Origin: Nocardioides piscis
GTDB taxonomy: Bacteria; Actinomycetota; Actinomycetes; Propionibacteriales; Nocardioidaceae
NCBI RefSeq assembly: GCF_011300215.1
Contig: NZ_CP049866.1
Location: 3,597,001 to 3,661,000 of the forward strand
Reading direction: 5' to 3'
DNA: 64,000 nt
Shown: piece after piece, positions 27,540-35,730 of the stretch
Numbering within the stretch: position 1 is the first letter of the stretch
Layout: each line of letters opens with the position of its first letter
Position numbers and translations under genes: made by a program
Notes under the pieces: model-generated
Databases searched by the model: none
What the model saw: the letters and a program-made list of their open reading frames with translations, nothing else
Told to the model about the DNA's origin: nothing

Positions 27540-28666
27540 TGGGTGCCTGGGAGACGTGGCTCGCCGACGAGGCCGCCCGTCGCGATGCCGCCGGCCTGAC
27601 GCGCCGGTTGCGCCCCCGCGGCGCCGACGACGACGTCATCGACCTGGCCGGCAACGACTACCTCGGGCTCTCCCGCGATCCGCTCGTCGCCTCGGCGGCT
27701 GCCGACGCCGCCCTCACCTGGGGGGCCGGGGCAGGAGCCTCCCGGCTCGTCACCGGCACGCTGTCCCTGCACACGACGTTGGAGCAGGAGCTGGCGATGT
27801 TCCTGGCCCAGCCCGCCGCCCTCGTCATGTCGAGCGGCTATCACGCCAACCTCGCGGCGGTCACCGCCCTGGTCGACCGCGACTGCTTCATCGTCTCCGA
27901 CGGCCATGTCCACGCCTCGCTGATCGACGCGGCCCGGCTCTCGCGCGCCGAGATCGCCGTCACCCCGCACAACGACGTCGCAGCCGTCGCAGCCCTCCTC
28001 GACCAGCGTCGAGGTGGGCGCCGCTGCCTGGTGCTCGTCGAGTCGGTCTATTCGGTGCTCGGCGATGCCGCTCCCCTGGTCGAGCTGGCCGCGGTCTGCG
28101 AGGAGCACGACGCCCTCCTCGTGGTCGACGAGGCCCACGGGATCGGCGTCGCAGGCCCCTCGGGAGAGGGTCTGGTGCGGGCCCTCGGCCTGGCAGGTCT
28201 GCCCCACGTCGTCGTGACCGCCACCTTGTCGAAGTCGCTCGGCGCCCAGGGCGGGGCCCTCCTCGGCTCGCCCGCCCTGGTCGAGCACCTCGTCAACAGG
28301 GCCCGCCCGTTCATCTTCGACACCGCCCTCGCGCCGGCTGCCGCGGCCGGGGCCCTGGCTGCCCTGAGGCTGTTGCGATCGGCGCCCGACCTGCCGGCCC
28401 GTGTGCGCTCACGGGTCGTCGGCCTCGCCGACCTGCTCGGGGTGGAGGCGCCGGCGGGGGCCGTCCTCTCGGTGCCGATGCCGTCGCCGCAGGCAGCACT
28501 GGCGGCCCAGGCGGCGTGCCTCGACCACGGTGTGCGCGTCGGCTGCTTCCGCCCGCCCTCGGTGCCCGACGGCATCTCGCGGCTGCGGGTGACCACCAAC
28601 GCGGGCGTCCCCGACGACGCCTGGCAGCGGGCGAGCGACGTGCTGCTCGAGGTGGTGCACGGATGA
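27539..28666 (+). CDS. bioF: 8-amino-7-oxononanoate synthase
   Basis: 375 aa alpha-oxoamine synthase that condenses pimeloyl-ACP/CoA with alanine. Conserved IDLAGNDYLGLSRDP, GAGASRLVTGTLSLHTTLE, VVDEAHGIGVAGPSGEG and the PLP Lys in TATLSKSLGAQGG. ATG at 27539 overlaps the bioA TGA by one base, and the bioD ATG lies within its stop (ATGA), so translation is coupled through the operon. No bioC/bioH is present, so the pimeloyl source lies elsewhere. Confidence 0.96.
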   Translation: MGAWETWLADEAARRDAAGLTRRLRPRGADDDVIDLAGNDYLGLSRDPLVASAAADAALTWGAGAGASRLVTGTLSLHTTLEQELAMFLAQPAALVMSSGYHANLAAVTALVDRDCFIVSDGHVHASLIDAARLSRAEIAVTPHNDVAAVAALLDQRRGGRRCLVLVESVYSVLGDAAPLVELAAVCEEHDALLVVDEAHGIGVAGPSGEGLVRALGLAGLPHVVVTATLSKSLGAQGGALLGSPALVEHLVNRARPFIFDTALAPAAAAGALAALRLLRSAPDLPARVRSRVVGLADLLGVEAPAGAVLSVPMPSPQAALAAQAACLDHGVRVGCFRPPSVPDGISRLRVTTNAGVPDDAWQRASDVLLEVVHG

Positions 28667-29313
28667 GCGTCCTCGTCGTCACCGGCACGGGCACCGGCGT
28701 CGGCAAGACCGTCGCGACGGCCGCGCTCGCACTCCACACCCCCGGTGACGTCCTGGTGGTCAAGCCCGTGCAGACCGGGGTGGGTCCGGGCGAGGTCGGT
28801 GATGTCGACGACGTACGCCGCCTGGCCGGTGTGGCCGTCGAGGAGCTCGTCCGGCTGCCCGACCCCCTGGCGCCCGACACCGCCGCACGGCTCGCGGCAG
28901 TCAAGATCCCGACGGTCGCGGAGCACGCCGAGCGCATCGGCCGCTTGGCCGAGGCGCACGGGACGGTGATCGTCGAGGGCGCCGGCGGGCTGCTCGTCCG
29001 CCTGGACTCCGACGGCGGGACCCTGCTCGACCTGGTCGAGGCGCTGGCTGCCGAGGTCGTCGTGGTCGTGGCTGCCGGCCTGGGCACCCTCAACCACTCC
29101 GAGCTGACCGTCGCCGCCCTGCGCTCGCGTGGCCTCGAGCCGCTCGGGTTGGTGGTCGGGTCCTGGCCGTCCGATCCCGGCCTCGCGGAGCGGTGCAATG
29201 CCGACGACCTGCCGAGGGTGACGGGCGTGCCGGTGCTCGCCACGATCCCCCGGGGCGCGGGCTCGCTGTCAGCCGCGGACTTCCGCGCAGGGGTCCCGGG
29301 CTGGTTCGCCTGA
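28663..29313 (+). CDS. bioD: Dethiobiotin synthetase
   Basis: 216 aa P-loop ligase closing the ureido ring of dethiobiotin with CO2 and ATP. P-loop GTGTGVGKTVATAALAL at the N-terminus, VVKPVQTGV, and VIVEGAGGLLVRL are BioD hallmarks. Start overlaps bioF by 4 nt (28663-28666). Last gene of the operon and convergent with the amidase gene 6 nt away. Confidence 0.96.
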   Translation: MSVLVVTGTGTGVGKTVATAALALHTPGDVLVVKPVQTGVGPGEVGDVDDVRRLAGVAVEELVRLPDPLAPDTAARLAAVKIPTVAEHAERIGRLAEAHGTVIVEGAGGLLVRLDSDGGTLLDLVEALAAEVVVVVAAGLGTLNHSELTVAALRSRGLEPLGLVVGSWPSDPGLAERCNADDLPRVTGVPVLATIPRGAGSLSAADFRAGVPGWFA

Positions 29314-29319
29314 CCTGCC

Positions 29320-30717
29320 TCACCAGCCCGGCGGTCGCCGGTCACGCCAGGGCCTGACCTGCTCCAGCTGGGCGCACGCCGCCAGGAGCAACCCCTCCTC
29401 GGCCGGGCGGGCGGCGAGCATCACGCCGATCGGCAGGCCCTCGGGAGTCCAGTGGAGCGGCAGCGAGGCTGCCGGCATCCCGGTGACGTTCCAGGCGCTC
29501 GTCCACGGCGTGAAGCGCTTCTGCGCCTCGAAGTCGGCCGACGGGTCGTCGTCGTCGCGCAGCCCGCCGACCCGCGGGGGTGGGGTCGCCAGCGTCGGGG
29601 TCAGGACCAGGTCGAAGGGCTCGAGCGCGATCAGCGCCTCCGCTGCGAACTGCCTCATCCGGCCCACGGCGAGGCCGAACTCGGGTCCGCTCACTGCCCG
29701 CCCGCGGTCGCCGAGCCACCGGGTGAGCGGGCGCAGCAGGTGTTCGGTGCCCTCCGGCGCCACCGACATCGCAGTCAGCACCGCCCAGCAGGTCTCGAAC
29801 GTCGCGACCGCCTCGCGCGGCATCGGGACGGCGATGTCCTCGACCTCGTGGCCGAGCTCCACCAGCGCGGCGGACGCATCTGCCCAGGCCCGCACACTGC
29901 TCTCGTCGACCTCGGTGTCGGCGATGACCGGCGTGACGAAGCGCGCCACCCTGAGCCGGCCCGGGTCCCGGTCGCAGGCGTCGAGGAAGCTCCCCGTCGG
30001 CGCCGGTGCCCAGGAGGGATCTCCGGCTCGCCGCCCGGCGAGCACGTCGAGCAGGGCAGCGGCGTCACGCACCGTGCGTGCGATCGGACCGGCTGTGGCC
30101 AGGCCGGTCGGGTCGGCATACGTCGGGGCCGCACTGATCCGGCCCCGGGTCGGCTTGAGCCCGACGAGACCGCAGCACGAGGCGGGGATCCGGATGGAGC
30201 CCCCACCGTCGGAGCCAGGAGCCACCGGGACCAGGCCGGCCGCCACCGCGGCTGCTGCTCCCCCGCTGGACCCTCCAGCGGTGCGCGACCTGTCCCAGGG
30301 AGTCACCGCCGGCGGGGCGACGTCCGGTTCGGTGTAGCAGGGCGAGCCCAGCTCCGGGGTGTTGGTCTTGCCCAGGCTGGGCATCCCCGCCGCCTCGAGC
30401 GTGAGGACGACGTCGTCGGACCGCTCCGGGACGTGGTCGGCCCAGGCTGCAGACCCGAAGGTGGTCCGAACCCCGGCGGTGGGGTGCAGGTCCTTGATCG
30501 CGGTCGGGACCCCCCAGAGCGGGCCGGCGTCGGCGGGGCGGCCGCGGTCGCGCAGCCGCACCGCCTCGGCCAGCGCCAGCTCGTGCGTGGGTGTGATGAA
30601 CGCGCCGACGGTGTCGATGCGCTTCACGTAGTGGCTCACCAGGTCGAGCGGGGTGAGGTCGCCGCTCCGGACGAGGAGGCCCTGCTCGAGGGCAGTCAGG
30701 TCATGGAGTGCAGCCAC
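29320..30717 (-). CDS. Amidase (amidase signature family)
   Basis: 465 aa. The Ser-Ser-Lys catalytic set is visible: Lys in TAIKDLHPTAG, Ser in RTAGGSSGGAAAAV and Ser in PGSDGGGSIRIPASCCG. Length and order suit a stand-alone cytosolic amidase rather than GatA, which usually sits with gatB/C. The substrate is unknown. No signal peptide. Its neighbours (bioD, an FMN reductase) give no pathway hint. Confidence 0.9.
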   Translation of the reverse strand: MAALHDLTALEQGLLVRSGDLTPLDLVSHYVKRIDTVGAFITPTHELALAEAVRLRDRGRPADAGPLWGVPTAIKDLHPTAGVRTTFGSAAWADHVPERSDDVVLTLEAAGMPSLGKTNTPELGSPCYTEPDVAPPAVTPWDRSRTAGGSSGGAAAAVAAGLVPVAPGSDGGGSIRIPASCCGLVGLKPTRGRISAAPTYADPTGLATAGPIARTVRDAAALLDVLAGRRAGDPSWAPAPTGSFLDACDRDPGRLRVARFVTPVIADTEVDESSVRAWADASAALVELGHEVEDIAVPMPREAVATFETCWAVLTAMSVAPEGTEHLLRPLTRWLGDRGRAVSGPEFGLAVGRMRQFAAEALIALEPFDLVLTPTLATPPPRVGGLRDDDDPSADFEAQKRFTPWTSAWNVTGMPAASLPLHWTPEGLPIGVMLAARPAEEGLLLAACAQLEQVRPWRDRRPPGW

Positions 30718-30757
30718 GACCGCGACCGTACTCCGAGCCGCCGGTCGGCCGGGTCGA

Positions 30758-31312
30758 TCAGGCGGCGGCCGCGGCGTCGTGCTCGACCAGCGCCGTCAGG
30801 GCACCCAGCAGGCGTCCCGCTGCGGCCGGGTCGGCCAGGAGGTCGTCGGTCATGGCGGGCTCGTCGACGACGATGCCTTCCACCACCGTGGCACCGGCGA
30901 CCGTTGCGGAGTGTCGTGCGTGCTCGTGGGCCCACTTGCCGCCGTACGGCGTCGGGGTGGCCCCGACTGCCGCGAACGGCTTGCCCGAGATGGCGCCCGC
31001 GCCGTAGGGGCGCGAGAGCCAGTCGATGGCGTTGTTGAGGACCGCCGGCATGGTGCCGTTGTACTCAGGGGTGATGGCGAGCACGCGGTCTGCCGTGCGC
31101 ACTGCGTCCCGCAACGCCGCTGCGGCCGCCGGCACCGAGTCGCCGTCGAGCTCCTCGCTGTAGAACGGGACCTGGTCGAGGCCCTCGACGATCTCGACGC
31201 TCACGTCGGCGGGTGCCTGGGCCACGAGGTAGTCGGCGATGCGACGGTTGACGGAGTCGGCGCGCAGGCTGCCGAGCAGGACAGCGACGCGGGTCTGGTT
31301 CGAAGTAGTCAT
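30758..31312 (-). CDS. NADPH-dependent FMN reductase-type flavoprotein
   Basis: 184 aa from the ATG at 31312. The flavodoxin-like fold shows VAVLLGSLRADSVNRRIADY (FMN phosphate loop), AITPEYNGTMPAVLNNAIDWLSRP and GATPTPYGGKW. Such enzymes reduce FMN, quinones, azo dyes or chromate. It is divergent from a TetR gene with a palindrome between them, so it is probably the repressor's target. Confidence 0.9.
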   Translation of the reverse strand: MTTSNQTRVAVLLGSLRADSVNRRIADYLVAQAPADVSVEIVEGLDQVPFYSEELDGDSVPAAAAALRDAVRTADRVLAITPEYNGTMPAVLNNAIDWLSRPYGAGAISGKPFAAVGATPTPYGGKWAHEHARHSATVAGATVVEGIVVDEPAMTDDLLADPAAAGRLLGALTALVEHDAAAAA

Positions 31313-31319
31313 GTGGGTC

Positions 31320-31341
31320 AAAACGGACCCCGGTCCGCTTT
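31320..31341. promoter_or_regulatory. Palindromic operator candidate for the TetR regulator
   Basis: AAAACGGACC-CC-GGTCCGCTTT (9 of 10 positions complementary) lies 8 nt upstream of the FMN reductase start and 43 nt before the TetR start. Size and symmetry suit a TetR dimer. Confidence 0.65.
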
Positions 31342-31383
31342 CATTCCCCAGGCAGGGCGCGAGGCTGAAACTAGGGTGGCCGC

Positions 31384-31977
31384 GTGCCCGAGCTGCTTCC
31401 CCTCCTCGACGAACCGTCGCCCGAGCGCGCGGACGCGTCCCGCAACCGCCAGGCCATCCTGGCCGCAGCCCTTCGGCTGGTGCAGGCACACGGGGTGGAG
31501 GAGGTCACGATGGACGCGGTGGCTTCTGCCGCCGGAGTGGGCAAGGGAACGCTCTTCCGCCGGTTCGCCAGTCGTGAGGGGCTCATGGCGGCCGTGCTCA
31601 ACCAGTCTGAGATCGAGTGGCAGACGTCCGTGATCTCGGGCCCACCCCCGCTGGGCCCCGGGGCCCCCGCACTGGCGCGCCTGCTCGCCTTCGGTCACTC
31701 CCGGCTTCGCCTCAACCTCGACCACGGCGCACTCATCCGGGCGGCCGGTGCGTCCGGGGCACGATCTGTCGCGGCTGCCTCCTTCGCCTCGATGCACGTG
31801 CGTCACCTGCTCGGCGAGCTCGGAGTGCGCGGGGACCTCCCCCTGCTCGCCTCGTCGTTGCTGGCGCCGCTGGAGGTGCCGATCGTCGAGCAGCAGGTGC
31901 ACGGGGAGCAGATGGGTCTCGAGCGGATCTCGGCAGGCTGGGACGACCTCGTGCGGCGGGTCGTGCGGGCGGACTGA
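31384..31977 (+). CDS. TetR-family transcriptional regulator
   Basis: 197 aa from a GTG at 31384. TetR HTH in residues 20-65 (RQAILAAALRLVQAHGVEEVTMDAVA, GVGKGTLFRRFASREGLM). The C-terminal domain is Leu/Ala-rich and poorly conserved, as usual. Divergent from the FMN reductase, with a symmetrical site between, typical of local repression of a detoxifying enzyme. Ligand unknown. Confidence 0.88.
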   Translation: MPELLPLLDEPSPERADASRNRQAILAAALRLVQAHGVEEVTMDAVASAAGVGKGTLFRRFASREGLMAAVLNQSEIEWQTSVISGPPPLGPGAPALARLLAFGHSRLRLNLDHGALIRAAGASGARSVAAASFASMHVRHLLGELGVRGDLPLLASSLLAPLEVPIVEQQVHGEQMGLERISAGWDDLVRRVVRAD

Positions 31978-31980
31978 TCC

Positions 31981-32340
31981 TCAGCCCACCGCCGCCGCGG
32001 CCGTGAGCGCGCCGGCAGCGAAGACGACCGCTCCCAGCAGCGCCGCGACCAGCGGCACCCACCAGGCCCGTCGACGCTGACGCACCCGCTTGACCACGAC
32101 GAGCGTGGCACCGAGCAGCGCCGCCCACGGGGCCAGGCCGGCGACCGCGATGCCGAGCCCGATCTGGTCGGTGTTGCACGGGGCTCCGCCACCGCAGCCG
32201 TCGGAGACCATGGAGAACATCAAGGCCAGGAACGTCACGACCGGCGACACCAGCCCGAGAGCGACCAGGAGCAGGACCGCGACCACTCGGTCGGCAGCGG
32301 GTGGGGCCTGAGCGGCGACGGCCTCGGCCGACGTCGTCAC
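31981..32340 (-). CDS. Small membrane protein of unknown function
   Basis: 119 aa from a GTG at 32340. Three hydrophobic segments are visible: VVAVLLLVALGLVSPVVTFL, IGLGIAVAGLAPWAALLGAT and VPLVAALLGAVVFAAGALTA, with a small Cys-containing loop (DGCGGGAPCN) between the first two. I do not recognise the family. Its GTG overlaps the cimA stop (GTGA, 32337-32340), so it is translationally coupled to cimA, though no functional link is apparent. Confidence 0.72.
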   Translation of the reverse strand: MTTSAEAVAAQAPPAADRVVAVLLLVALGLVSPVVTFLALMFSMVSDGCGGGAPCNTDQIGLGIAVAGLAPWAALLGATLVVVKRVRQRRRAWWVPLVAALLGAVVFAAGALTAAAAVG

Positions 32341-33938
32341 CGGTGGTGGCGGCGCAGGCCGAAGGTGAGCCCGTCGATGAGGGCCTCCCAGGAGGCCTCG
32401 ATGACGTTGTGGCCGACCCCGACCGTGACCCACGACGACTCGCCGTCCGAGGTCTCGATCAGCACCCGCGTGATCGCGTCCGTGCCGTGGCCCTGGTCGA
32501 CGATGCGCACCTTGTAGTCGATCAGCTCGAACTTCGCGACCTCGGGGAACGCCTGCCCGATGGCGGTGCGCAGCGCAGCGTCCAGGGCGTTGACGGGACC
32601 GTTGCCCTCGCCGGTGACGACGTAGCGGACGTCCTCGGCCTTGAGCTTCACCGTCGCCTCGGAGACAGCCTCCTCCCCCGGACGTGCGTGGGTGAGCGTC
32701 TCGGTGATGACTCGCCACGACTCGACATCGAAGTAGGCCGGGCGCACGCCCTCGGCCTCCTCCACGAGGAGCAGCTCGAAGGAGGCGTCAGCAGCCTCGA
32801 AGGTGTAGCCCTCCTGCTCCATCGCCTTGACCCGCTCGGTCACCCGGGTGACGAGCTCGCGGTCCTCGGCGCTGTCGGTGAGGTCGAAGCCGAGCTCCCG
32901 GCTCTTCAGCTGGATCGAGGCGCGGCCGGCCATGTCGGAGACGAGCAACCGCATGTCGTTGCCGACGCCGACCGGGTCCATGTGCTGATAGAGGTTGGGG
33001 TCCACCTTGATCGCCGAGGCGTGCAGCCCGGCCTTGTGCGTGAACGCCGACGTGCCGACATATGGCTGGCGCGACGCCGGCGGGAAGTTGGTGACCTCTG
33101 CGACGGCGTGAGCGATCCGCGTCGCCTCACCGAGCAGCCCTGCAGGCAGGACCTGCTTGTCCAGCTTGAGCTCGAGGTTGGCGACGACGGAGACCAGGTC
33201 GGCGTTGCCGGTTCGCTCGCCATAGCCGTTGATGGTGCCCTGCACGTGCGTCGCGCCTGCGTCGACCGCGGCCAGGGTGTTGGCCACGGCACAGCCGGTG
33301 TCGTTGTGGCAGTGGATCCCGACCCGCACCCCGGTGGTCTCGATGACGTCGTGCACCACGTCGGAGACCCACCCGGGCAGCATGCCGCCGTTGGTGTCGC
33401 ACAACGCGAGCACCTCGGCCCCGGCGCCGTAGGCGGTCCGCAGCACCTCCAGCGCATAGTCGCGGTTGTCGCGATAGCCGTCGAAGAAGTGCTCGGCGTC
33501 GAGGAAGACCGTCTGCCCCTCCTCCCGCAGGTGGGTGACCGTGTCGCGGACCATGGCGAGGTTCTCCTCGAGCGTGGTGCGCAGCGCGAGCTCGACGTGC
33601 CGGTCGTGTGACTTGGCCACCAGCGTCACCACGGAGGCGCCACTGTCGCGCAGAGCTGCGACCAGGGGGTCGTCGGCGGCGGCGACACCGGCGCGCCGCG
33701 TCGCGCCGAACGCCGCGAGCCGGGCATGACGCAGGTCGAGCTCCTCGCTCGCGCGGCGGAAGAACTCAGTGTCCTTGGGGTTCGCACCTGGCCAGCCGCC
33801 CTCGATGAAACCGACGCCGAGCCCGTCGAGCTGCCGGGCGATCGCGAGCTTGTCGGCGACGGAGAGGTTGAGTCCCTCCTGCTGGGCGCCGTCACGCAGC
33901 GTCGTGTCATAGACGTGGAAGGAGCCCTGCAGGTCCAT
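32337..33938 (-). CDS. cimA: (R)-citramalate synthase
   Basis: 533 aa from the ATG at 33938 (AGAGGA upstream). LeuA-like HMGL domain: VYDTTLRDGAQQEGLNLSVADK with the metal Asp and catalytic Arg, FIEGGWPGANPKD, GIHCHNDTGCAVANTLAAVDAG, followed by the C-terminal LeuA dimer/allosteric domain. The PGANPKD segment and overall length fit CimA (type-3 citramalate synthase), which condenses pyruvate and acetyl-CoA on the threonine-independent route to 2-ketobutyrate and isoleucine. Preceded by a putative leader peptide and terminator. Confidence 0.9.
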   Translation of the reverse strand: MDLQGSFHVYDTTLRDGAQQEGLNLSVADKLAIARQLDGLGVGFIEGGWPGANPKDTEFFRRASEELDLRHARLAAFGATRRAGVAAADDPLVAALRDSGASVVTLVAKSHDRHVELALRTTLEENLAMVRDTVTHLREEGQTVFLDAEHFFDGYRDNRDYALEVLRTAYGAGAEVLALCDTNGGMLPGWVSDVVHDVIETTGVRVGIHCHNDTGCAVANTLAAVDAGATHVQGTINGYGERTGNADLVSVVANLELKLDKQVLPAGLLGEATRIAHAVAEVTNFPPASRQPYVGTSAFTHKAGLHASAIKVDPNLYQHMDPVGVGNDMRLLVSDMAGRASIQLKSRELGFDLTDSAEDRELVTRVTERVKAMEQEGYTFEAADASFELLLVEEAEGVRPAYFDVESWRVITETLTHARPGEEAVSEATVKLKAEDVRYVVTGEGNGPVNALDAALRTAIGQAFPEVAKFELIDYKVRIVDQGHGTDAITRVLIETSDGESSWVTVGVGHNVIEASWEALIDGLTFGLRRHHR

Positions 33939-33964
33939 CAGTCCTCTTTCTGGGTGCGGATATG

Positions 33965-33990
33965 AAAAAACCTCCCGAGGTGCAGGAGGT
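33965..33990 (-). terminator. Rho-independent terminator / attenuator upstream of cimA
   Basis: On the minus strand ACCTCC (33990-33985) pairs with GGAGGT (33975-33970) and is followed directly by a run of six T (33970-33965), 27 nt before the cimA ATG. A second near-perfect hairpin (GCGCGACGGG / CCCGCCGCGC, about 33992-34014) lies between the leader stop and this terminator. The terminator sits inside the leader, not after a gene, so it is likely a conditional attenuator. Confidence 0.8.
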
Positions 33991-34014
33991 CGGCGCGGCG
34001 GGAGTCCCGTCGCG

Positions 34015-34041
34015 CTAGTCAATGACGATGGTGGTGGTCAC
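34015..34041 (-). CDS. Putative leader peptide for cimA (VTTTIVID)
   Basis: A GTG-initiated 8-codon reading frame, Val(Met)-Thr-Thr-Thr-Ile-Val-Ile-Asp, ends 24 nt before the terminator in front of cimA. Three Thr, two Ile and one Val codons fit ribosome-mediated attenuation of an isoleucine-pathway gene. The ribosome site is weak: GGAG is only two bases before the GTG. A competing frame starting slightly upstream (ending DHHHRH) also exists, but histidine makes little sense for cimA. Confidence 0.6.
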   Translation of the reverse strand: MTTTIVID

Positions 34042-34085
34042 GGCTCCACTCTGTCACGGGCGGCCGGCCCGAGCCACCGGTCTCG

Positions 34086-35624
34086 TCATCCGGGCGAGGA
34101 GTCCGCCCCAGTCCGGGTGTCCGGGTCAGGCTCGACCACCGGGAGGGTGACCGTCGTGGTGGTGCCCTCCCCCTCCACCGAGTCCAGGGACAACGAGCCA
34201 CCGTGGTTGTTGACGATGGTCTGGACGATCCGCAGCCCCAGCCCCGTGCCGGGGATCTGACCCGCGACGGCGTTGCTGGCCCGGAAGAAGCGACCACCGA
34301 TGTTGGTCAGGTCGGCCGCGGGAATGCCGATCCCGTGGTCCACCACTCGCACGTCGACCTCGTCGGCGTGCTGGTCGACGATGACCGCGACGACATCGCC
34401 GTCGTTGCTGAACTTCACTGCGTTGGACACGACATTGACGAAGACGCGCTGGAGCTGTCCCGGCTCGGCCAGCACGAGCACAGGTTCCGACGGAGCGGTC
34501 ACCGTCACCCTGATGGCGCGTCGCCGGGCGTTGAGCCGGAGGTCGTCGACCACGTCGCGGACGAGGCGGCAGAGGTCGACCTCGCGCAGGCCCGGAGTCA
34601 GCTGCTCGGCCTGCGCCAGGGTGAGCAGGTCCTCGATCAGCGTGCGCAGCCGGGCCACGTTGCGCTGTGTCGACTCCAGCATCCGCTGGTGCGCCGCGGA
34701 CAGCTTCCCGTCGAACTCGTCCTCGACCATCTCCACGATGGCCGAGAGCGTGGTCAAGGGTGTCCGCAGCTCGTGGGAGACGTTGGAGACGAAGTCGCTG
34801 CGGGCCGTGTCGAGCGCTCGGATCTCGGCGGCCACCTTCTCCTCCGCCTGGCGGGAGCGTTCGCTCTCGTCGGCGAGATCGTTGAGGGCACGGGCGACGT
34901 TGCGCGTCTCGCGAGGACCCTCGAGCGCCGCCCGCGCGTCTCGCTCACCAGCGGCTTGTCGGCGTACGACGGACTCCAGGTGCTCGAGCGGGTCGTGGAT
35001 CTCGCGCAGCAGCCGACCGCCAGCGCTGACGGTGGCGACCACGCCAAAGACGGCGAAGAACCCCAGCGCGATGCCGGTCCGCCGCGCCCGGAGAACTGCC
35101 CGGGCGCGGGTGCGCTCGACCTCCTGCTCGAGGGCGTCTGCGACCTGCGAGTTGACCTCGCGCACGGCGTCGAAGCGCTCCTCGCCGAGGCCGAAGAGCG
35201 CAGGGTCGTAGGTCCCCGGCCCCCCCGGAGTCGAGGCCCGGACCTCGGCGTAGTCCCGCAGATACGCCTCGGCTGCCTTCTCCTGCTCCTCCACCAGCGT
35301 CTCGAGGGAAGCGTCACCGGCTGTCTGCGTGCGCAGCGCCTCCTGGTGTCGGGGCAGCCTCGCCACGCCCTGTTCATAGGTCTCCAGGGTCTCGCGCTCA
35401 CCGCTCAGGACCCATGCCCGGACACTCGTCTGGGCGTCCGAGAGATCCTGGAGGATCGCCGCGTTGGACTCCGAGGCCGGTCGGATCTCGTCAGTGAGGC
35501 GCACGATCGACCGGTAGGAGAGATAGGCGCTCAGGACGCCCAGGAACCCGGTGAGGACGAGGAGCACCGTGGTCAGGGCAAGCACCGGAGTGATCTGTTG
35601 CCGGACCGTCCTGGGGTGCTTCAC
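34086..35624 (-). CDS. Orphan sensor histidine kinase with CHASE3-like input domain
   Basis: 512 aa. N-terminal membrane helix (about 10-32), extracytoplasmic helical region 33-180 rich in charged heptads like CHASE3, second helix (GIALGFFAVFGVVATVSAG, about 185-205), HAMP, coiled coil, HisKA with phospho-acceptor His in FVSNVSHELRTPLT, and HATPase_c with VSNAVKFS, DHGIGIP and GTGLGLRIVQTIV. No response regulator gene flanks it, so its partner is encoded elsewhere. The domain order resembles SenX3/PhoR-type kinases. Neighbouring Ser/Thr kinase may or may not be related. Confidence 0.92.
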   Translation of the reverse strand: MKHPRTVRQQITPVLALTTVLLVLTGFLGVLSAYLSYRSIVRLTDEIRPASESNAAILQDLSDAQTSVRAWVLSGERETLETYEQGVARLPRHQEALRTQTAGDASLETLVEEQEKAAEAYLRDYAEVRASTPGGPGTYDPALFGLGEERFDAVREVNSQVADALEQEVERTRARAVLRARRTGIALGFFAVFGVVATVSAGGRLLREIHDPLEHLESVVRRQAAGERDARAALEGPRETRNVARALNDLADESERSRQAEEKVAAEIRALDTARSDFVSNVSHELRTPLTTLSAIVEMVEDEFDGKLSAAHQRMLESTQRNVARLRTLIEDLLTLAQAEQLTPGLREVDLCRLVRDVVDDLRLNARRRAIRVTVTAPSEPVLVLAEPGQLQRVFVNVVSNAVKFSNDGDVVAVIVDQHADEVDVRVVDHGIGIPAADLTNIGGRFFRASNAVAGQIPGTGLGLRIVQTIVNNHGGSLSLDSVEGEGTTTTVTLPVVEPDPDTRTGADSSPG

Positions 35625-35730
35625 TCCGCGTCCTTTCCGTCGGACGACTCACCCTCGTGGGTCGTCCGCGAATGGCACCGAGAAGCCAGGAGCAGCCTAG
35701 CGACTCCACCCCTCCGGCCGGAGGGTTTCG

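Noticed and set aside
34019..34054. Histidine leader (frame ending DHHHRH) in front of cimA
   Set aside because: The downstream gene is an isoleucine-pathway enzyme, and the overlapping Thr-Thr-Thr-Ile-Val-Ile frame fits better; kept only as an alternative.
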